A stretch of 21,836 bases of DNA from Phycisphaerales bacterium UBA6054. Lineage in GTDB: Bacteria > Planctomycetota > Phycisphaerae > Phycisphaerales > UBA1924. The DNA lies in assembly GCA_002429045.1 (NCBI GenBank), contig DIYM01000164.1, forward strand, positions 1 to 21,836. Direction: 5' to 3'. Shown here piece after piece: positions 21,534 through 21,836 of this stretch. The first letter of the stretch is position 1. The number at the start of each line of letters is the position of its first letter. The position numbers and the translations under genes are program-made. The notes under the pieces are model-generated. The model saw only the letters and a program-made list of their open reading frames with translations. It was not told where the DNA came from and did not search any database.

Positions 21534-21836
21534 GTGCGCAAGAACCTCATGCTCACCGGCTGGCTGCTGCTCCCCATCGCTGTCTTCGGCGGACTCGTTG
21601 CTTGGATCTTCGTGACCGCAGCTCGCCCGAAGGCGATGGATGTGCCCGCGGTTGGGCCCGGTGCCGGTGACACGGGCGGCGCGAACGCGCTCGGTGAGTG
21701 GATCGCCGGGCGTGATCCCAACGACGTGCAGCGAGCGAACATCGCTCGGCGTGAAGGCAAGCCCATCGATCCGTTCGTCTGGCCCGGAGGGACCGAGGTG
21801 GTGGTGGCGGGGGCGCCAGCCGATCCTGTCTCGTTC
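21534..21836 (+). CDS. Partial single-pass membrane protein, cut by the window end
   Basis: A frame opens at GTG 21534 and stays open to the last base, giving 101 codons. I do not recognise the family. The N-terminus MRKN is followed by a hydrophobic helix (LMLTGWLLLPIAVFGGLVAW, residues 5-24), so a membrane anchor or signal with an outside domain is likely. The rest includes ALGEWIAGRDPNDVQRANIA, then IDPFVWPGGTEVVVAGAPAD. The codon use is GC-rich like the neighbours. No clear ribosome binding site was seen before GTG 21534 or before the in-frame ATG 21549, so the start is uncertain. Confidence 0.65.
   Translation, partial: MRKNLMLTGWLLLPIAVFGGLVAWIFVTAARPKAMDVPAVGPGAGDTGGANALGEWIAGRDPNDVQRANIARREGKPIDPFVWPGGTEVVVAGAPADPVSF

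Noticed and set aside
1..21836. CRISPR arrays, insertion sequences, rRNA, RNase P RNA and SRP RNA
   Set aside because: Both strands were looked over by eye for regularly spaced repeats, transposase motifs and signature RNA sequences; none was recognised.

Overview
The window looks like part of the chromosome of a high-GC, diderm bacterium, most likely a planctomycete of the Phycisphaerae type. This placement is inferred from four things: a secreted protein with a dockerin-like double EF-hand at its C-terminus, a Kdo transferase (so LPS is made), strong use of GTG/TTG starts, and large planctomycete-style CvpA and PilT/GspE proteins. No transposase, integrase, phage gene, CRISPR array or rRNA was seen. 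Most genes are housekeeping genes with uniform GC-rich codon use.

Layout, left to right. Positions 1-675 are AT-richer and hold no convincing gene. Next on the + strand come a secreted dockerin-like protein (676-1473), a Tat-exported YHS-domain protein (1716-2273) and the Kdo transferase waaA (2376-3614). tRNA-Lys(UUU) follows at 3686-3758. A SNF2 helicase / SWIM zinc-finger pair (3868-8097) lies next, then a gene-free, hairpin-rich stretch and tRNA-Gln(UUG) at 8456-8526. A long + strand housekeeping run follows: a glmU-like uridylyltransferase, prs, rplY (ctc type), pth, rpsF, ssb and rplI. The order glmU-prs-ctc-pth is that of Bacillus subtilis. The glmU product here lacks the acetyltransferase half, and rpsR is absent from the usual rpsF-ssb-rpsR-rplI group. 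A strong bidirectional terminator closes the run.

The minus strand then carries, in transcription order, a sigma-70 family factor (19896-18841) with its own terminator, followed by a three-gene unit. That unit is a PilT-type ATPase with intact motifs (18611-17448), a membrane-anchored GspE/PilB paralogue with damaged nucleotide-binding motifs (17370-15670), and a CvpA-like membrane protein with a very large extracytoplasmic domain (15601-13793). This is the most unusual part of the window: an apparently active secretion-type ATPase paired with a probable pseudo-ATPase and a membrane partner, with no pilin, platform protein or secretin nearby. Each leader or junction in the unit carries a GC-rich inverted repeat.

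The right end has an AT-richer gap with one doubtful ORF, then a Mn-type superoxide dismutase (20833-21456), and the start of a single-pass membrane protein that runs off the window.
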